Made by a program: the position numbers and the translations under genes. DNA of 64,000 bases from Xylanibacter brevis ATCC 19188 (GTDB taxonomy: Bacteria; Bacteroidota; Bacteroidia; Bacteroidales; Bacteroidaceae). Of this stretch, positions 38,902-48,612 are shown in pieces. The notes beneath the pieces were generated by a model. That model was not told the origin of the DNA. It ran no database searches and worked only from the letters and a program-made list of their open reading frames with translations. The stretch lies in assembly GCF_000621725.1 (NCBI RefSeq), contig NZ_JHXM01000007.1:62001-126000 (forward strand). The letters are read 5' to 3'. Position 1 is the stretch's first letter; every line of letters starts with the position of its first letter.

Positions 38902-40059
38902 TTTCTTTTCTTTTTTTATTGTTGGTGTTAAACGATTGGTTTTAATTCTAATCCATTTTGTCCACATCCACATGCGGTCGGCCAGGCTGAGCAGCGTCAG
39001 TGGCAACACGAACCATAACATGAGCATGGCGATGCGGCGTGCCACCGAGTCTTCCTGTATACTGCCTTCCTGCAGCTCATGCAGTGGCTTGCTGCTGTCC
39101 AGTTCAGGCAGGCGGTTGTGGCTCCATTTCTGTATGATGACGCCATCGTGCAGCAGCAGAAGTCCTGGGTTGCTGCGTATGACGGTCTTCAGCAGCACAT
39201 CGTCGGTCTGGTAGAATGCATATTCCGCACCAGTTCTGTCTCTCCACTGGTTCACGGCTTTCTCGCCGCTTGCTGTGAGTCCATAGAAAGCATAGCCGTT
39301 GTCTTTGGTGTACTCATAGAGCTCGTTGATGACGTCCAGCTGTGAGTCGTCGGCTTGCTCCAGGTGGGGCGAGATGAGCAACATGGTGTAGCTACTGTCG
39401 TTCAGTACCTGTTCGGTGATGTCTTCGCCGTCGCGCTCCATGAACAAGTCGGCGTAGGGCGAGTCCTCACCTTCCATCATCCGTTGCCAGCCCGCTCTCA
39501 GGTCTGTGCCTATGCGATAGGGTCGGAAGTCGAACAGCGGTTTGTCATAAAGACACCATGTTGAGGTGATGAGTATGAACAGCGCCGTGTAGTTGATCAC
39601 CAGCCACTGGTTGGGCTCGCTGATGAAGCGAAACATCCGTGTGGGCTTGTGGGCCACGATGATGGCAGCCGACAGCAGGACCACGTTTTTCCAGAATGTC
39701 TGCCAGTTGGTGAGAATGATGGCGTCGCCAAAGCATCCGCAGTCTCTGATGGGGTTGCTGATGGCCAGCCACAGTGTCAGGGGTGTCATCACCAGCATGA
39801 TGGCTAATGCCAGTCGTGAAGACAACTTCCTTCTGATTGCAAACAACAGAAAGATGCCTAAGCAAAATTCCGTGGCGCCCAGCAGCACCGACAGCCCCAG
39901 TGTTGCCATGTCGGGCAGCCAACCTCCCAGATGCATGGCTGTCAGGTAGTCCTGTATCTTGTATTGCGTGCCGAGCGGATCGATGGCCTTAACAAATCCA
40001 GAGAGGATAAAGACCAGCGCCAGCACCATGCGGGCTATGTTTACAATCAGTATTCTCAC
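38143..40059 (-). CDS. DoxX-like membrane protein in frame with triose-phosphate isomerase
   Basis: 638-codon uninterrupted frame. Residues 1-386 are a BT_3928/DoxX-like membrane protein: four helices ([20 protein letters not shown]; two between 55 and 110 with [13 protein letters not shown], a CxC pair; one near 118-135), a further helix near 148-168, a soluble domain, and a last helix near 345-362. Residues 387-638 are a complete triose-phosphate isomerase. The join is [22 protein letters not shown]. In related genomes these are adjacent but separate genes, so either a stop codon has been lost and a fusion is made, or the isomerase is mainly translated from its own ATG at 38901. Overlaps DUF1599 by 4 bp (ATGA). 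Confidence 0.8.
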   Translation of the reverse strand: MRILIVNIARMVLALVFILSGFVKAIDPLGTQYKIQDYLTAMHLGGWLPDMATLGLSVLLGATEFCLGIFLLFAIRRKLSSRLALAIMLVMTPLTLWLAISNPIRDCGCFGDAIILTNWQTFWKNVVLLSAAIIVAHKPTRMFRFISEPNQWLVINYTALFILITSTWCLYDKPLFDFRPYRIGTDLRAGWQRMMEGEDSPYADLFMERDGEDITEQVLNDSSYTMLLISPHLEQADDSQLDVINELYEYTKDNGYAFYGLTASGEKAVNQWRDRTGAEYAFYQTDDVLLKTVIRSNPGLLLLHDGVIIQKWSHNRLPELDSSKPLHELQEGSIQEDSVARRIAMLMLWFVLPLTLLSLADRMWMWTKWIRIKTNRLTPTIKKEKKMRKKIVAGNWKMNMNLQDGIALAKELNETLKAEKPNCGVVICTPFIHLASIAQFLDQSIIGLGAENCADKEKGAFTGEVSAEMVKSTGAQYVILGHSERREYYKETPEILKEKVLLAQKNDLKVIFCIGESLEEREAGKQNEVVKAELEGSVFNLSEEDFRKIVIAYEPIWAIGTGKTATAEQAEEIHAYIRSIIAEKYGQAVADDTTILYGGSCKASNAPELFAKPDIDGGLIGGASLKCADFKGIIDAFK

Positions 40060-40601
40060 TTCTCCAACTTAATCAGTCCGAAGACTGCATAGTTGATAAT
40101 ATCCATATAGTTGGCATCAATGCCTTCGCTCACCAGCGTGGCTCCGCCTAAGTCTTCTATTTCCTTGATGCGCTCAATCTTGGTCAGGATGAGGTCCGTG
40201 TAGCTGCTCACGCGCATGTCGCGCCACGCTTCGTCGTAGTCGTGGTTCTTGCGTTTCATCAGTTCCAGGGCCTCTTTGGTATAGTGATCGTAGAGCGTCA
40301 TGGCTTTGTCGTTGTTCATATCCACGCAGTCGGCAAAGCCTTTCTCCAGTTGAATCAGTCCCACGATGCCATAGTTGATCAGCGCCATGAACTCCGGGCG
40401 TATGCCTTCGCCCACCAGCGACTCCTGTTTAATCTCCAGCGAACGGATGCGCTTGGCTTTGATAAACAACTGGTCGGTCAGCGATGAGGGTCGCAGGATG
40501 CGCCACGAGGCACCGTAGTCGTGCAACTTCTTCGAAAAGATGTCGCGACATTCGGCTATGGCAGCCTCAAACTGTGCATTAGTTTTTTCAAATTTGTTCA
40601 T
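40056..40601 (-). CDS. DUF1599 protein
   Basis: 181 residues, soluble, no signal peptide. Matches the Bacteroidetes DUF1599 family; two similar halves are visible: [31 protein letters not shown] and [31 protein letters not shown] (each read in parts), each followed by an EGI..E/NYM..INY..FGLI.LEK segment, so an internal duplication. The conserved KxHDY...W..MR pattern suggests a nucleotide or metal site but no activity is known. First gene of the operon leading to tpiA, SPOR and folE; a minus-strand promoter box lies at 40612. Confidence 0.85.
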   Translation of the reverse strand: MNKFEKTNAQFEAAIAECRDIFSKKLHDYGASWRILRPSSLTDQLFIKAKRIRSLEIKQESLVGEGIRPEFMALINYGIVGLIQLEKGFADCVDMNNDKAMTLYDHYTKEALELMKRKNHDYDEAWRDMRVSSYTDLILTKIERIKEIEDLGGATLVSEGIDANYMDIINYAVFGLIKLEK

Positions 40602-40611
40602 ATTTCGGGTG

Positions 40612-40619
40612 CAAAGTTA
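40612..40619 (-). promoter_or_regulatory. -7 promoter box for the DUF1599-tpiA-folE operon
   Basis: CAAAGTTA on plus is TAACTTTG on minus, 10 bp ahead of the DUF1599 ATG. Confidence 0.6.
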
Positions 40620-40678
40620 CTAAATAAATATGAATTACACATTAATAATAAGGATTATGAACCTCGAATTATGAAATA

Positions 40679-41035
40679 TTAATCATTTTGTTTTTTGCGG
40701 ATATACTTGATTTTTGCACCAAGTGTGTTCCATTGCACCTGCAGCGAGTCGCGCTTCATGCGTAGCAGTGTCAGCTCGGTCAGTTCCTCGGCGGTGGCTT
40801 TCAGTGCTCGCTTGTGCTCCTCCACGATGGTCTTCTTCTGCTCATATTCAGCCTTCGTCGCCTCCAGTGCTTCATCGACGCGTGCCAGTTCCTCTTGTGA
40901 GGCCAGTAGGGTGGAGTCTTGCTTGTTCTTGAGGGCAGCCCGGCGCTGTTCTATTTCGTCTCTTCTTGAGTTGCTACAGGCGGTGGCGACCAGTGCTAAA
41001 GCGATAGTAGCAATGAGTAATCGCTGTTGTTTCAT
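40679..41035 (-). CDS. small coiled-coil lipoprotein
   Basis: 118 residues. Lipobox VATAC with Cys at 20; the mature part from about 25 to 105 is a continuous charged heptad-like helix (EIEQRRAALKNKQ ... EELARVDEALEATKAEYEQKKTIVEEHKRALKATAEEL in parts), then a basic end. Likely a periplasmic lipid-anchored coiled coil, of the Lpp-like or spacer kind. No family named. A minus-strand promoter box TAACTTTG lies at 41089-41096. Confidence 0.75.
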   Translation of the reverse strand: MKQQRLLIATIALALVATACSNSRRDEIEQRRAALKNKQDSTLLASQEELARVDEALEATKAEYEQKKTIVEEHKRALKATAEELTELTLLRMKRDSLQVQWNTLGAKIKYIRKKQND

Positions 41036-41149
41036 ACTTCAATCATTTAGGGACAGTCCGCGTAAAATCAGGACTGCATATTTGGGTACAAAGTTAATCA
41101 AAAAAAGACTAAATGCCAAAAATAACTTGTTTTTTTGTCTGAAAGTTCG

Positions 41150-41157
41150 TAACTTTG
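41150..41157 (+). promoter_or_regulatory. -7 promoter box for cca
   Basis: TAACTTTG, 26 bp ahead of the ATG; divergent to the lipoprotein promoter at 41089. Confidence 0.6.
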
Positions 41158-41183
41158 CACCCTCAAAAGAGTTATATACGTAA

Positions 41184-42740
41184 ATGAAGTTGTATTCTGA
41201 CGAAGAACTGGCCAAGATTCTTGACCAGGATATTTTCCACAAAATTAGCGATGTGGCCGATCATCTGGGCGTAGAGTGCTACGTGGTGGGTGGCTATGTT
41301 CGCGATATCTTCCTCGAGCGCCCCAGCAACGACATCGATGTGGTGGTGGTTGGTAGTGGTATCGAGGTGGCCAAGGCCCTGAAGAAGGTGCTTGGTCGCC
41401 ATGCTCATCTCTCTGTTTTCAGGAATTTCGGCACGGCTCAGGTGAAGTTCAACGACACCGAGGTCGAGTTCGTAGGTGCCCGCCGCGAGAGCTATAGTCA
41501 CGACTCGCGCAAGCCCATCGTGGAAGATGGTACGCTGGAAGACGATCAGAACCGCCGCGACTTCACCATCAATGCGATGGCCATCTGCTTGAACCGTAGC
41601 CGTTTTGGTGAACTCGTCGATCCTTTCAATGGATTGGCCGACCTGGAAGATGGTATCATCGCCACCCCTCTTGATCCCGATATCACATTCAGTGACGACC
41701 CGCTTCGCATGATGCGTTGCATACGTTTCGCTACGCAGCTCAACTTCCAGATAGAGGAAGCTACCTTCGATGCCCTTCAGCGCATGGCCGATCGCATCAA
41801 GATTGTCAGTGGCGAGCGTATCGAAGTGGAACTGAATAAAATTATGATGGCTCCCCATCCCAGCAAGGGCCTGGTTGACCTGCAGCGCTGTGGCCTGCTG
41901 AACATCATCCTCCCCGAGGTGGCAGCGCTCGACATCGTGGAGCAGAAGAATGGCCGTGCCCATAAGAATAACTTCTATCATACGCTTGAGGTGCTGGAGA
42001 ATGTGGTGAAAGCGACTCACGAGACCCACCCCCAACCCCTCCCTGTGAGGGAGGGGAGTGAACGCTCTCAAGATGGAGTAGGTGTTGAGGGGAGTGAATG
42101 CTCTCAGACGAATGCTTCTGCTTCCCGTACCGATGGACTGGGTGAAAACCGAATTCTTTATTTGCGCTGGGCTGCTTTGCTTCATGATATTGGTAAGACG
42201 AAGACCAAACGATGGGATGCTTCCATAGGTTGGACGTTCCATAATCACAACTATGTGGGCGCCAAGATGGTGGCCGATCTGTTCCGTCGCTTGAAGTTGC
42301 CCCTCGGTGCCGAGATGAAATACGTTCAGAAGCTGGTTGATCTGCACATGCGTCCTCAGGTGATTGCCGATAGCGAGGTGACAGACTCGGCCGTTCGTCG
42401 CTTGTTGAACGATGCCGGTGATGACATCGACGACCTGATGACCCTCTGCGAAGCCGATATCACCTCGAAGAATGAAGTTAGGAAAAAGATGTTCCTCGAG
42501 AACTTCCGTATGGTACGCGAAAAGCTGGCAGACCTTAAGGAGAAAGACTATAAGCGTCTGTTGCAGCCTGTTATCGATGGCAACGAAATCATGGAGCTCT
42601 TCCATCTCTCGCCTTCGCGCGAGGTGGGCACCCTGAAACAATGCTTGAAAGACGCCGTATTAGATAATAAGGTAGAAAACGAGCGCGAACCTCTGATGCA
42701 GCTCCTCATGGAGAAAGCGCGCGAGATGGGAATCGCCTAA
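41184..42740 (+). CDS. cca: CCA tRNA nucleotidyltransferase with HD domain
   Basis: 518 residues. Adds or repairs the 3' CCA of tRNAs. Nucleotidyltransferase head: YVVGGYVRDIFLERPSNDIDVVVVG with the DxD metal pair, RRDFTINAMA, DPLRMMRCIRFATQL; then the RNA-binding region, and an HD phosphohydrolase domain with LLHDIGKTKT (H334-D335). Between the two, residues about 280-323 are an insertion (PQPLPVREGSERSQ and repeats) encoded by a REP-like element, placed just before the YLRWAALLHDIGK helix, where relatives have none. Reading frame is kept. Followed by a strong terminator. Confidence 0.93.
   Translation: MKLYSDEELAKILDQDIFHKISDVADHLGVECYVVGGYVRDIFLERPSNDIDVVVVGSGIEVAKALKKVLGRHAHLSVFRNFGTAQVKFNDTEVEFVGARRESYSHDSRKPIVEDGTLEDDQNRRDFTINAMAICLNRSRFGELVDPFNGLADLEDGIIATPLDPDITFSDDPLRMMRCIRFATQLNFQIEEATFDALQRMADRIKIVSGERIEVELNKIMMAPHPSKGLVDLQRCGLLNIILPEVAALDIVEQKNGRAHKNNFYHTLEVLENVVKATHETHPQPLPVREGSERSQDGVGVEGSECSQTNASASRTDGLGENRILYLRWAALLHDIGKTKTKRWDASIGWTFHNHNYVGAKMVADLFRRLKLPLGAEMKYVQKLVDLHMRPQVIADSEVTDSAVRRLLNDAGDDIDDLMTLCEADITSKNEVRKKMFLENFRMVREKLADLKEKDYKRLLQPVIDGNEIMELFHLSPSREVGTLKQCLKDAVLDNKVENEREPLMQLLMEKAREMGIA
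42026..42106. repeat. REP-like element inside cca, in frame
   Basis: 42026-42060 reads CCACCCCCAACCCC, TCCCTGTGAGGGA, GGGGAGTG: an inverted repeat like the intergenic REP elements in this window. A 20-bp direct repeat (GAGGGGAGTGAAyGCTCTCA) starts at 42051 and 42087, a 36-bp step that preserves the frame. Confidence 0.75.
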
Positions 42741-42757
42741 TATGAGCGTTATATTCT

Positions 42758-42797
42758 AAAAGTGCCACTTTTCCACAAGAAGAGTGGCACTTTTGTT
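42758..42797 (+). terminator. terminator of cca
   Basis: AAAAGTGCCACT (42758-42769) pairs with AGTGGCACTTTT (42783-42794); T run within and after the right arm. Confidence 0.85.
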
Positions 42798-42834
42798 GTC
42801 ATCGCCCTTTGTTAATAGCTTTTCTATGAGGATA

Positions 42835-42873
42835 GCTCCCCTCCCTTTGGAGGGGCTGGGGGAGGCTCCCCCT
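42835..42873. repeat. REP-like G/C-rich palindrome
   Basis: CTCCCCTCCCTTTGGAGGGG followed by CTGGGGGAGGCTCCCCC. Same family as the copies at 11030, 42026, 56252. The rest of the 480-bp gap to susC is AT-rich and holds the susC promoter and a 140-nt leader. Confidence 0.7.
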
Positions 42874-43074
42874 GTTGTTTTTTGTTAAAGTATCACTTTG
42901 TCTTGGGGTAAAATCGTGTTGTTATCGCAAACAGACGTTTTGTTTATTTGATAATTTTATCATTTCGGTGGTAAAAAAGTCCGTTTTTAATAGCAAAAAT
43001 GGATATAAATTAAGAAAATGCAATTAAAAAATGAATTTTTTTTGTAATTTTATTGATTATTCCGTTTTTATTGT

Positions 43075-43082
43075 TAATTTTG
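43075..43082 (+). promoter_or_regulatory. -7 promoter box (TAATTTTG) of susCD, long leader
   Basis: TAnnTTTG match; the susC ATG is 142 bp further on, so a leader of about 135 nt. Confidence 0.65.
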
Positions 43083-43223
43083 CACCCCGAAACCAAACTA
43101 CACCGAATTGACATCGGTTTGTAAGTGAGAAAGCAGATGAAGTGACAATTTGTAATTCATTCTATTTAATTTTATATTGGTTATACACAAACATTTATTT
43201 AATATTAACTTAATAGAAGTCTT

Positions 43224-46200
43224 ATGAGCAAAAGACTAGCATTGCTTCTGATGACCCTTTTCCTCGTAGTAGGTGGGGCATTCTCTCAGACGAGAGTCAA
43301 TGGTACCGTCATGTCAAAGGACGATGGTGAGCCCGTTATCGGCGCATCAGTTTTAGTTGTTGGCACCAATGTCGGTACAGTTACTAACAGTGAAGGACAG
43401 TTCTCTCTGAATGTTCCTGCAGGTAAGAAGACACTTCGTATTTCTTACATTGGTATGGAAACTCTGGAATTGCCCGCAAGCGCAAACATGCGCATTTTGT
43501 TGACCAGCGATCACAATTCTCTGGACGAGGTGATTGTTGTTGCTTACGGTACAGCAAAGAAATCTTCATTCACAGGTTCGGCTACTGCCATGAAGGAGAA
43601 AGACATGTCAGCCCAGAAGGGTTCGCTTGTTAAGTCTCTCGAAGGTAAGGTGGCTGGTGTACGTGTAGGTTCATCTATTGGTGACCCAGGTGCTGACCAG
43701 AACATCCAGATCCGTGGTATCGGTTCTATCAATGGTTCTACTCAGCCTCTGTATGTTATCGACGGTGTGCCCGTACTGGCTAACTCAGACGGTTACATGT
43801 CATCAAGCATCAAGTCTCAGTCTATTTTGGCTACCCTCAACCCCAACGATATCGAGAGCATGACCATCCTGAAGGATGCTGCTGCAGCATCACTTTATGG
43901 TTCACGTGCTGCCAATGGTGTTGTTATCATCACCACTAAGAAGGGTGCTAAGGGTAAGACCAACGTACACTACGATATGCAGATTGGTACTCAGCAGATT
44001 GCTAAGAAGAGCGCCATGAACACCATGAATGCTGCTCAGCTGAAGGAGTACTATACAGACGCTTTGACACACTTCTTTGAGTTGAATTATACTGAAGACG
44101 ATCTGTTCGCTGATTATGGTACAAGAGATTTTGCTGAAGCCGGTAAGTTAGAGGCTGCTTCTGGTTGGTTCCATGACTATGATGGCACTACAAGCACAGA
44201 CTGGTTTGATCAGGTTTATCACAATGCTCTGACTCAGGACCATCAGCTCTCTATCGATGGTGGTAACGACAAGACCAAGTTCTATGTTGGTTTGGGTTAC
44301 AATGATTCTGAGGGTGTCGTAAAGGGCACTCAGTTCCAGCGCTACAGTGGTCGTGTGAACTTGGATCACCAGGTTAACGACTGGTTGAAGATTGGCGTTA
44401 AGCAGATGATTTCTTTCTCTGACACCAAGGGTCTTCGTGACCAGGGCGATCAGGAGCAGGGTTTCGGTACAACTACACCTTGGTCTGTACTGTACTCTTT
44501 GGACCCCACAGCTGTGAATAAGAATGCTGATGGTTCATATAATAATGATGTTGCTTTCGGTAAGGTTGCTAACCCCAACAACATGTTTGGTGTTGAGAGC
44601 GGTGAGTATGCCGAGTTCGTGAAGTCAAACATGATGCGTAGCATGAGCAACCTCGAGGCTGAGGTTAAGCTGCCTTACGACCTCGTTGCTCGTACCATCT
44701 TCGGTTATGACTACACCAACAATAAGTTGCAGGAGTTCTGGTCTCCTCTGAGCGTTAACGGTGAGTCACTTGGTGGCTTGGGTCAGCGTTGGGACTTCAC
44801 CAGCAAGACTCTGACCTCTTCTACCACTCTGGGTTACAACCATCAGTTTGGTAAGCACTCGGTAAGCGCACTGGGCGGTTACGAGTACGAGAAGCGCCAG
44901 ATGCCTTATCTGACAGCATCTGCAAAGGGTTATGGTACTTACAAACTGCCAGAGCTTTCTAACGGTCAGTCTTATCAAACTGGTAGCGCTATCTATGAGG
45001 CTATGCTTTCTTCTTGGCTCGGTAAGGCCGACTATAACTATGACAACAAGTACTATGCTGGCTTGAGCTTCCGTCGTGACGGTTCTTCTCGTCTGGCTAA
45101 GGACAATCGCTGGTCTAACTTCTGGTCAGTATCTGCTGCATGGCGTATCTCTCAGGAGTCTTTCCTGCAGGACAATCCTCTCTTCTCTGACTTGAAGCTG
45201 CGTGCTTCTTACGGTACCAATGGTAACCTGCCCACCGGTATGTATCAGTACATGCCTCAGTATGCTACCAGCGGTGGTTATGGTGCAAACGGTGCTTACT
45301 ACTGGTCAACTCCAGGTAACGAAGCCCTGACATGGGAGAAGTCTAAGAACTTCAACGTTGGTTTCGACTGGACACTCTTCAACCGTGTATCACTCACTCT
45401 CGAGTATTACAAGAAGATGACCGATGATCTGATCTTCTCTACCCCTGTATCTTACGTAACTGGTTTCGGTTCTAACATCAACAATATTGGTAAGCTGGAG
45501 AACAGCGGTCTCGAGTTCAGCGTTTCTTCTCAGAACATCCGTACTAAGGACTTCAGCTGGACCACCGACTTCAACCTGACATGGCAGAAGATTGAGGTGA
45601 AGGAGCTGCCTGGCGGCGATGACGTTCAGTATGGTGATGGTAACATGTACCTGCTCCGCGAGGGCGAGTCTATGCACACCTTCTACCTCCCCGAATGGAA
45701 GGGCGTTGATCCTGAGACCGGTCTTGGTGAGTTCTGGCTCGATCCCTCTGATCACTCAAAGGGCACAACCAACTACTACGCAAAGGCTGGTAAGGGTAAG
45801 GTTGGTAAGGCAGTTCCCGATGTACTCGGTGGTATGACCAACACCTTCCGCTACAAGGACTTCGATCTGTCGTTCATGATTTCTTATCAGTTCGGTGCCG
45901 ATATGTTCGACTATCCCGGATACTTCCTTACCTTCAGTGACGGTGTACGCGTTGGTTCATTCAACGTTCACGAGTCTGTTGCTGGCAACTACTGGAAGCA
46001 GCCTGGTGATGTAGTTGAATTCCCCAAACCTATCTATGGCAACCCCTATCGTTCAGATAGGTTCTCTTCACGTACCATCCGTTCTACCGACAATATCCGT
46101 GTTCGTGATATCACTCTGGGCTACAACGTGCCTCTGTTCAAGCAGTACATCAACAGCCTGCGTGTGTACTTCCGTACCACCAACCCATTCATGATCTACT

Positions 46201-46304
46201 GCGCAACTAAGGACGTAGATCCCGACGTTGATGTAAACGGTTATCGTCAGACCGATACACCTCCTACACGTCAGTTCCTGTTTGGTCTGAACCTGACTTT
46301 CTAA
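43224..46304 (+). CDS. SusC/RagA family TonB-linked outer-membrane transporter
   Basis: 1026 residues. Signal peptide ends GGAFSQ. CarboxypepD-like domain about 23-100 (VNGTVMSKDDGEPVIGASVLV), TonB-box/SusC signature SLDEVIVVAYGTAKKSSFTGSA (in parts), plug with NIQIRGIGSINGSTQPLYVIDG and NDIESMTILKDAAAASLYGSRAANGVVIITTKKG (in parts), then the barrel ending TRQFLFGLNLTF. Imports glycans or peptides with the SusD lid encoded next. No glycosidase or regulator is adjacent, so the substrate cannot be inferred. Codon use is biased like exbB, suggesting strong expression. Confidence 0.95.
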   Translation: MSKRLALLLMTLFLVVGGAFSQTRVNGTVMSKDDGEPVIGASVLVVGTNVGTVTNSEGQFSLNVPAGKKTLRISYIGMETLELPASANMRILLTSDHNSLDEVIVVAYGTAKKSSFTGSATAMKEKDMSAQKGSLVKSLEGKVAGVRVGSSIGDPGADQNIQIRGIGSINGSTQPLYVIDGVPVLANSDGYMSSSIKSQSILATLNPNDIESMTILKDAAAASLYGSRAANGVVIITTKKGAKGKTNVHYDMQIGTQQIAKKSAMNTMNAAQLKEYYTDALTHFFELNYTEDDLFADYGTRDFAEAGKLEAASGWFHDYDGTTSTDWFDQVYHNALTQDHQLSIDGGNDKTKFYVGLGYNDSEGVVKGTQFQRYSGRVNLDHQVNDWLKIGVKQMISFSDTKGLRDQGDQEQGFGTTTPWSVLYSLDPTAVNKNADGSYNNDVAFGKVANPNNMFGVESGEYAEFVKSNMMRSMSNLEAEVKLPYDLVARTIFGYDYTNNKLQEFWSPLSVNGESLGGLGQRWDFTSKTLTSSTTLGYNHQFGKHSVSALGGYEYEKRQMPYLTASAKGYGTYKLPELSNGQSYQTGSAIYEAMLSSWLGKADYNYDNKYYAGLSFRRDGSSRLAKDNRWSNFWSVSAAWRISQESFLQDNPLFSDLKLRASYGTNGNLPTGMYQYMPQYATSGGYGANGAYYWSTPGNEALTWEKSKNFNVGFDWTLFNRVSLTLEYYKKMTDDLIFSTPVSYVTGFGSNINNIGKLENSGLEFSVSSQNIRTKDFSWTTDFNLTWQKIEVKELPGGDDVQYGDGNMYLLREGESMHTFYLPEWKGVDPETGLGEFWLDPSDHSKGTTNYYAKAGKGKVGKAVPDVLGGMTNTFRYKDFDLSFMISYQFGADMFDYPGYFLTFSDGVRVGSFNVHESVAGNYWKQPGDVVEFPKPIYGNPYRSDRFSSRTIRSTDNIRVRDITLGYNVPLFKQYINSLRVYFRTTNPFMIYCATKDVDPDVDVNGYRQTDTPPTRQFLFGLNLTF

Positions 46305-46336
46305 TATTCAATACATCAATAATAGAATCATAACAT

Positions 46337-47737
46337 ATGAAAAAGATATATTTAGTTTTAGGTCTGGTTGCTGGACTGAGCCTTTCATCTTGCAGCCTCG
46401 ACTCAGAGCCAACAACTTCGCTTGGCGAAGGCGTGGCTATCACGACAGAGTCTGATTTGCAGTACGCTGTCAATGGTATCGGTTATCTGATGTCTGAAGA
46501 TCGTATGCTCTACGGTTCTGAGTTCGGACTCTATGCCGACCTTCTTACCAACGAGTTTAAGTATGTTGATGACTACGGTCAGAGCACTGCTATTGCTCGT
46601 TACACTTTGACCAAGTACGATGAGCTGCCCGATTATGCTTATGCTGATATGTATGGTGCTATCGCCAACTGTAACAAGGCACTCGAGTTGTCTGAGGCAC
46701 TCGAGCAGACCGAGACTGTTGACAAACTGCGTGGTCAGCTTTATGCATGGCGCGCACTGCTGCACTTCGACTTGGCTCGCCTTTTCGCTCACATTCCAAC
46801 AGCTGTTGATGATGTGAACGCAGCTAACTCTGGTATCGTTCTCTCTGACCATGTCGTAGCTCCCGACTTCAAGGGCGATCGTGCTACTCTGGCACAGACC
46901 TACAAGCAGATCACCGACGACTTCACACAGGCTATGAATCTGCTTGAGGCTTCTAAGGACGAGAAGAAGGAGACTGGTTACTTCAACTACTATGCAGCTT
47001 TGGCTCTGCGTGCACGTGCCAACCTCTATGCTGGCAACTATGCAGAAGCTCTGGCTGATGCTAAAGAGGTAATCAAGAATGGTGGCTACGAACTCTACAC
47101 ACCTTCTAACTATGTAAAGGCTTGGGAGCAGGAGGGTACTTCAGAGTCAATCTTCGAACTTCTGATCACCGCCAACTACAATGCTCAGCGTAACTCGCTT
47201 GGTTATTACACCGATGCTTCTGGTTACCCCGAGGCTGCCCTGGATGAAGATGGAAATATTCTGACCTACCTGAAGGCTAATCCCGCTGACGTTCGCTCTA
47301 AGATGATCAAGGAGCAGGCAGTTAAGGGCGTTGCAGGCACTCATTTCTTCCCCGCTAAGTATCCCGGTCGTGATGGTCTCTACGTTAACAACCCCAAAAT
47401 CATCCGTCTCTCTGAGGTTTACCTCATCGCTGCAGAGGCTGAGCTGAAGGGCAACAACGATGGCGCTAAGGCTGCTTTCTACATCAACGAGATTGAGAAG
47501 AACCGTGTAACTGGTTACACCGATGTTGCTACTGTTACTATCGACGACGTGATTGCTGAGTACGAGAAGGAGTTCTTCGCTGAGAACCAGATTGCATTTG
47601 CTTACTGGCGTAACAAGAAGAGCATCACCAACCAGGTTAACAATGTTATCAACTGCAATGATAACCAGACCATCCTGCCTATCCCACAGCGTGAGATTGA
47701 CTTCTATCCTGGACTGGTTCAGAACACAGGTTATTAA
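46337..47737 (+). CDS. SusD/RagB family surface lipoprotein
   Basis: 466 residues. Lipobox SLSSC; mature start CSLDSEPTTSLGEG. SusD marks: YADLLTNEFKYVDDYG, AYADMYGAIANCNKALE, GQLYAWRALLHFDLARLFA (the RAxxyFdL helix), ALRARANLYAGNYAEALADAK, RLSEVYLIAAEAELK and the C-terminal ILPIPQREIDFYPGL. Forms the substrate-binding lid of the SusC channel. 32 bp downstream of susC, followed by a terminator. Confidence 0.95.
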   Translation: MKKIYLVLGLVAGLSLSSCSLDSEPTTSLGEGVAITTESDLQYAVNGIGYLMSEDRMLYGSEFGLYADLLTNEFKYVDDYGQSTAIARYTLTKYDELPDYAYADMYGAIANCNKALELSEALEQTETVDKLRGQLYAWRALLHFDLARLFAHIPTAVDDVNAANSGIVLSDHVVAPDFKGDRATLAQTYKQITDDFTQAMNLLEASKDEKKETGYFNYYAALALRARANLYAGNYAEALADAKEVIKNGGYELYTPSNYVKAWEQEGTSESIFELLITANYNAQRNSLGYYTDASGYPEAALDEDGNILTYLKANPADVRSKMIKEQAVKGVAGTHFFPAKYPGRDGLYVNNPKIIRLSEVYLIAAEAELKGNNDGAKAAFYINEIEKNRVTGYTDVATVTIDDVIAEYEKEFFAENQIAFAYWRNKKSITNQVNNVINCNDNQTILPIPQREIDFYPGLVQNTGY

Positions 47738-47793
47738 TCCTATGAGTTTATATTGCAAGTTTCCTTGTTGATAGATTCTTGCAATCATCATAA

Positions 47794-47833
47794 GACACTC
47801 CGCACTGTTTGTGTGCGGGGTGTCTTTTTTTTT
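47794..47833 (+). terminator. terminator of susCD
   Basis: GACACTCCGCAC pairs with GTGCGGGGTGTC (one G-T), then nine T. Confidence 0.88.
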
Positions 47834-47842
47834 ATATAAACT

Positions 47843-47874
47843 TTTGATAGATTAGAAATTATTTTATATCTTTG
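47843..47874 (+). promoter_or_regulatory. complete -33/-7 promoter (TTTG, 20 bp, TATCTTTG)
   Basis: TTTG 47843-47846 and TATCTTTG 47867-47874 with 20 bp between; consensus match. Confidence 0.8.
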
Positions 47875-47919
47875 CATTATAAAACAATTAATTATTAATC
47901 TCTTTTTAACTAAATTGCG

Positions 47920-48366
47920 ATGAAGCCTTTTTTATTATCAGTAAGTTTGTTGTTCATCATAGGTTTGTTCTATGGTTGCAGTAGTAATGATGAAATCGAT
48001 ATCAAAGACAGGAATATTCTGGGCTACTGGGAAAGTACAGAAATTTTTGAAAGAAGAGGAGGCTTGTTGTTTACTGCAGATGGTAAAGTCAAATGGTGGG
48101 AATTGCAGCCGACATTTGATACAAAATCAAAAAAAATTGATGAAGTGTACTCCGAAAGCCTTTGGGGGTATTTCTGGTTCGAGGATAATGGTGCGATGCA
48201 TATGCAAAAACGCCCCAAAGACAGTGCCCCCAATCCAGATGAACTGTATTACAAAGTTGTGAGTCTAACAAGTGATTGTATGGTTATTCGTACTTTTGGT
48301 GGCATTATGGGAACTTCGTTAAAAGATGGTTATGACCGCACGTACAGGAAATTGCTAAGCCGCTGA
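47920..48366 (+). CDS. small lipoprotein, unknown function (lipocalin-like outline)
   Basis: 148 residues. Lipobox FYGC, mature CSSNDEIDIKD. Then NILGYWESTE, a series of short strands rich in W, F and G (FTADGKVKWWEL, SLWGYFWFEDNG) and a C-terminal YDRTYRKLL. The outline GxW...F..dG....W...Y resembles small lipocalin-like Bacteroidetes lipoproteins. A similar protein is encoded on the other strand at 48802-49224. More AT-rich than the SusD gene upstream. No function assigned. Confidence 0.7.
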   Translation: MKPFLLSVSLLFIIGLFYGCSSNDEIDIKDRNILGYWESTEIFERRGGLLFTADGKVKWWELQPTFDTKSKKIDEVYSESLWGYFWFEDNGAMHMQKRPKDSAPNPDELYYKVVSLTSDCMVIRTFGGIMGTSLKDGYDRTYRKLLSR

Positions 48367-48427
48367 GACCATCCTTTTAGCTAATCATGGGTTCACTTCA
48401 GTTCCTTCTGTCGCTTCGCATTCTTGC

Positions 48428-48612
48428 TTTGCAAGCGTCCATCTGGAAGACGTGGTCGTGGTGGCAGATTCCGGACTGATGACCAAGAAGAATGTGCAGT
48501 TACTGCAGACCGGGAAATACAAGTACATTCTCGGGGCGAGAATCCGCAATGAGGCCAAGGAAATCAGGGAGTGGATTCTGTCTCAGGAGAAGGAGGAGAA
48601 TACATATCCGGA
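48428..48612 (+). pseudogene. transposase remnant (IS4/IS1634-like)
   Basis: Translates in one frame as HLEDVVVVADSGLMTKKNVQ then LLQTGKYKYILGARIRNEAKEIREWIL: the middle of an IS4/IS1634-type transposase around its catalytic Asp (VVADSGLM). There is no start and no upstream or downstream parts; similarity fades after about 48612. Base composition is more G/C-rich than the lipoproteins on either side. It is a dead fragment and no terminal inverted repeats were found. It fills the middle of the 435-bp gap 48367-48801. Confidence 0.75.

Noticed and set aside
43083..43223. Riboswitch or sRNA in the susC leader
   Set aside because: AT-rich leader without a clear conserved fold; only a long 5' UTR can be claimed.
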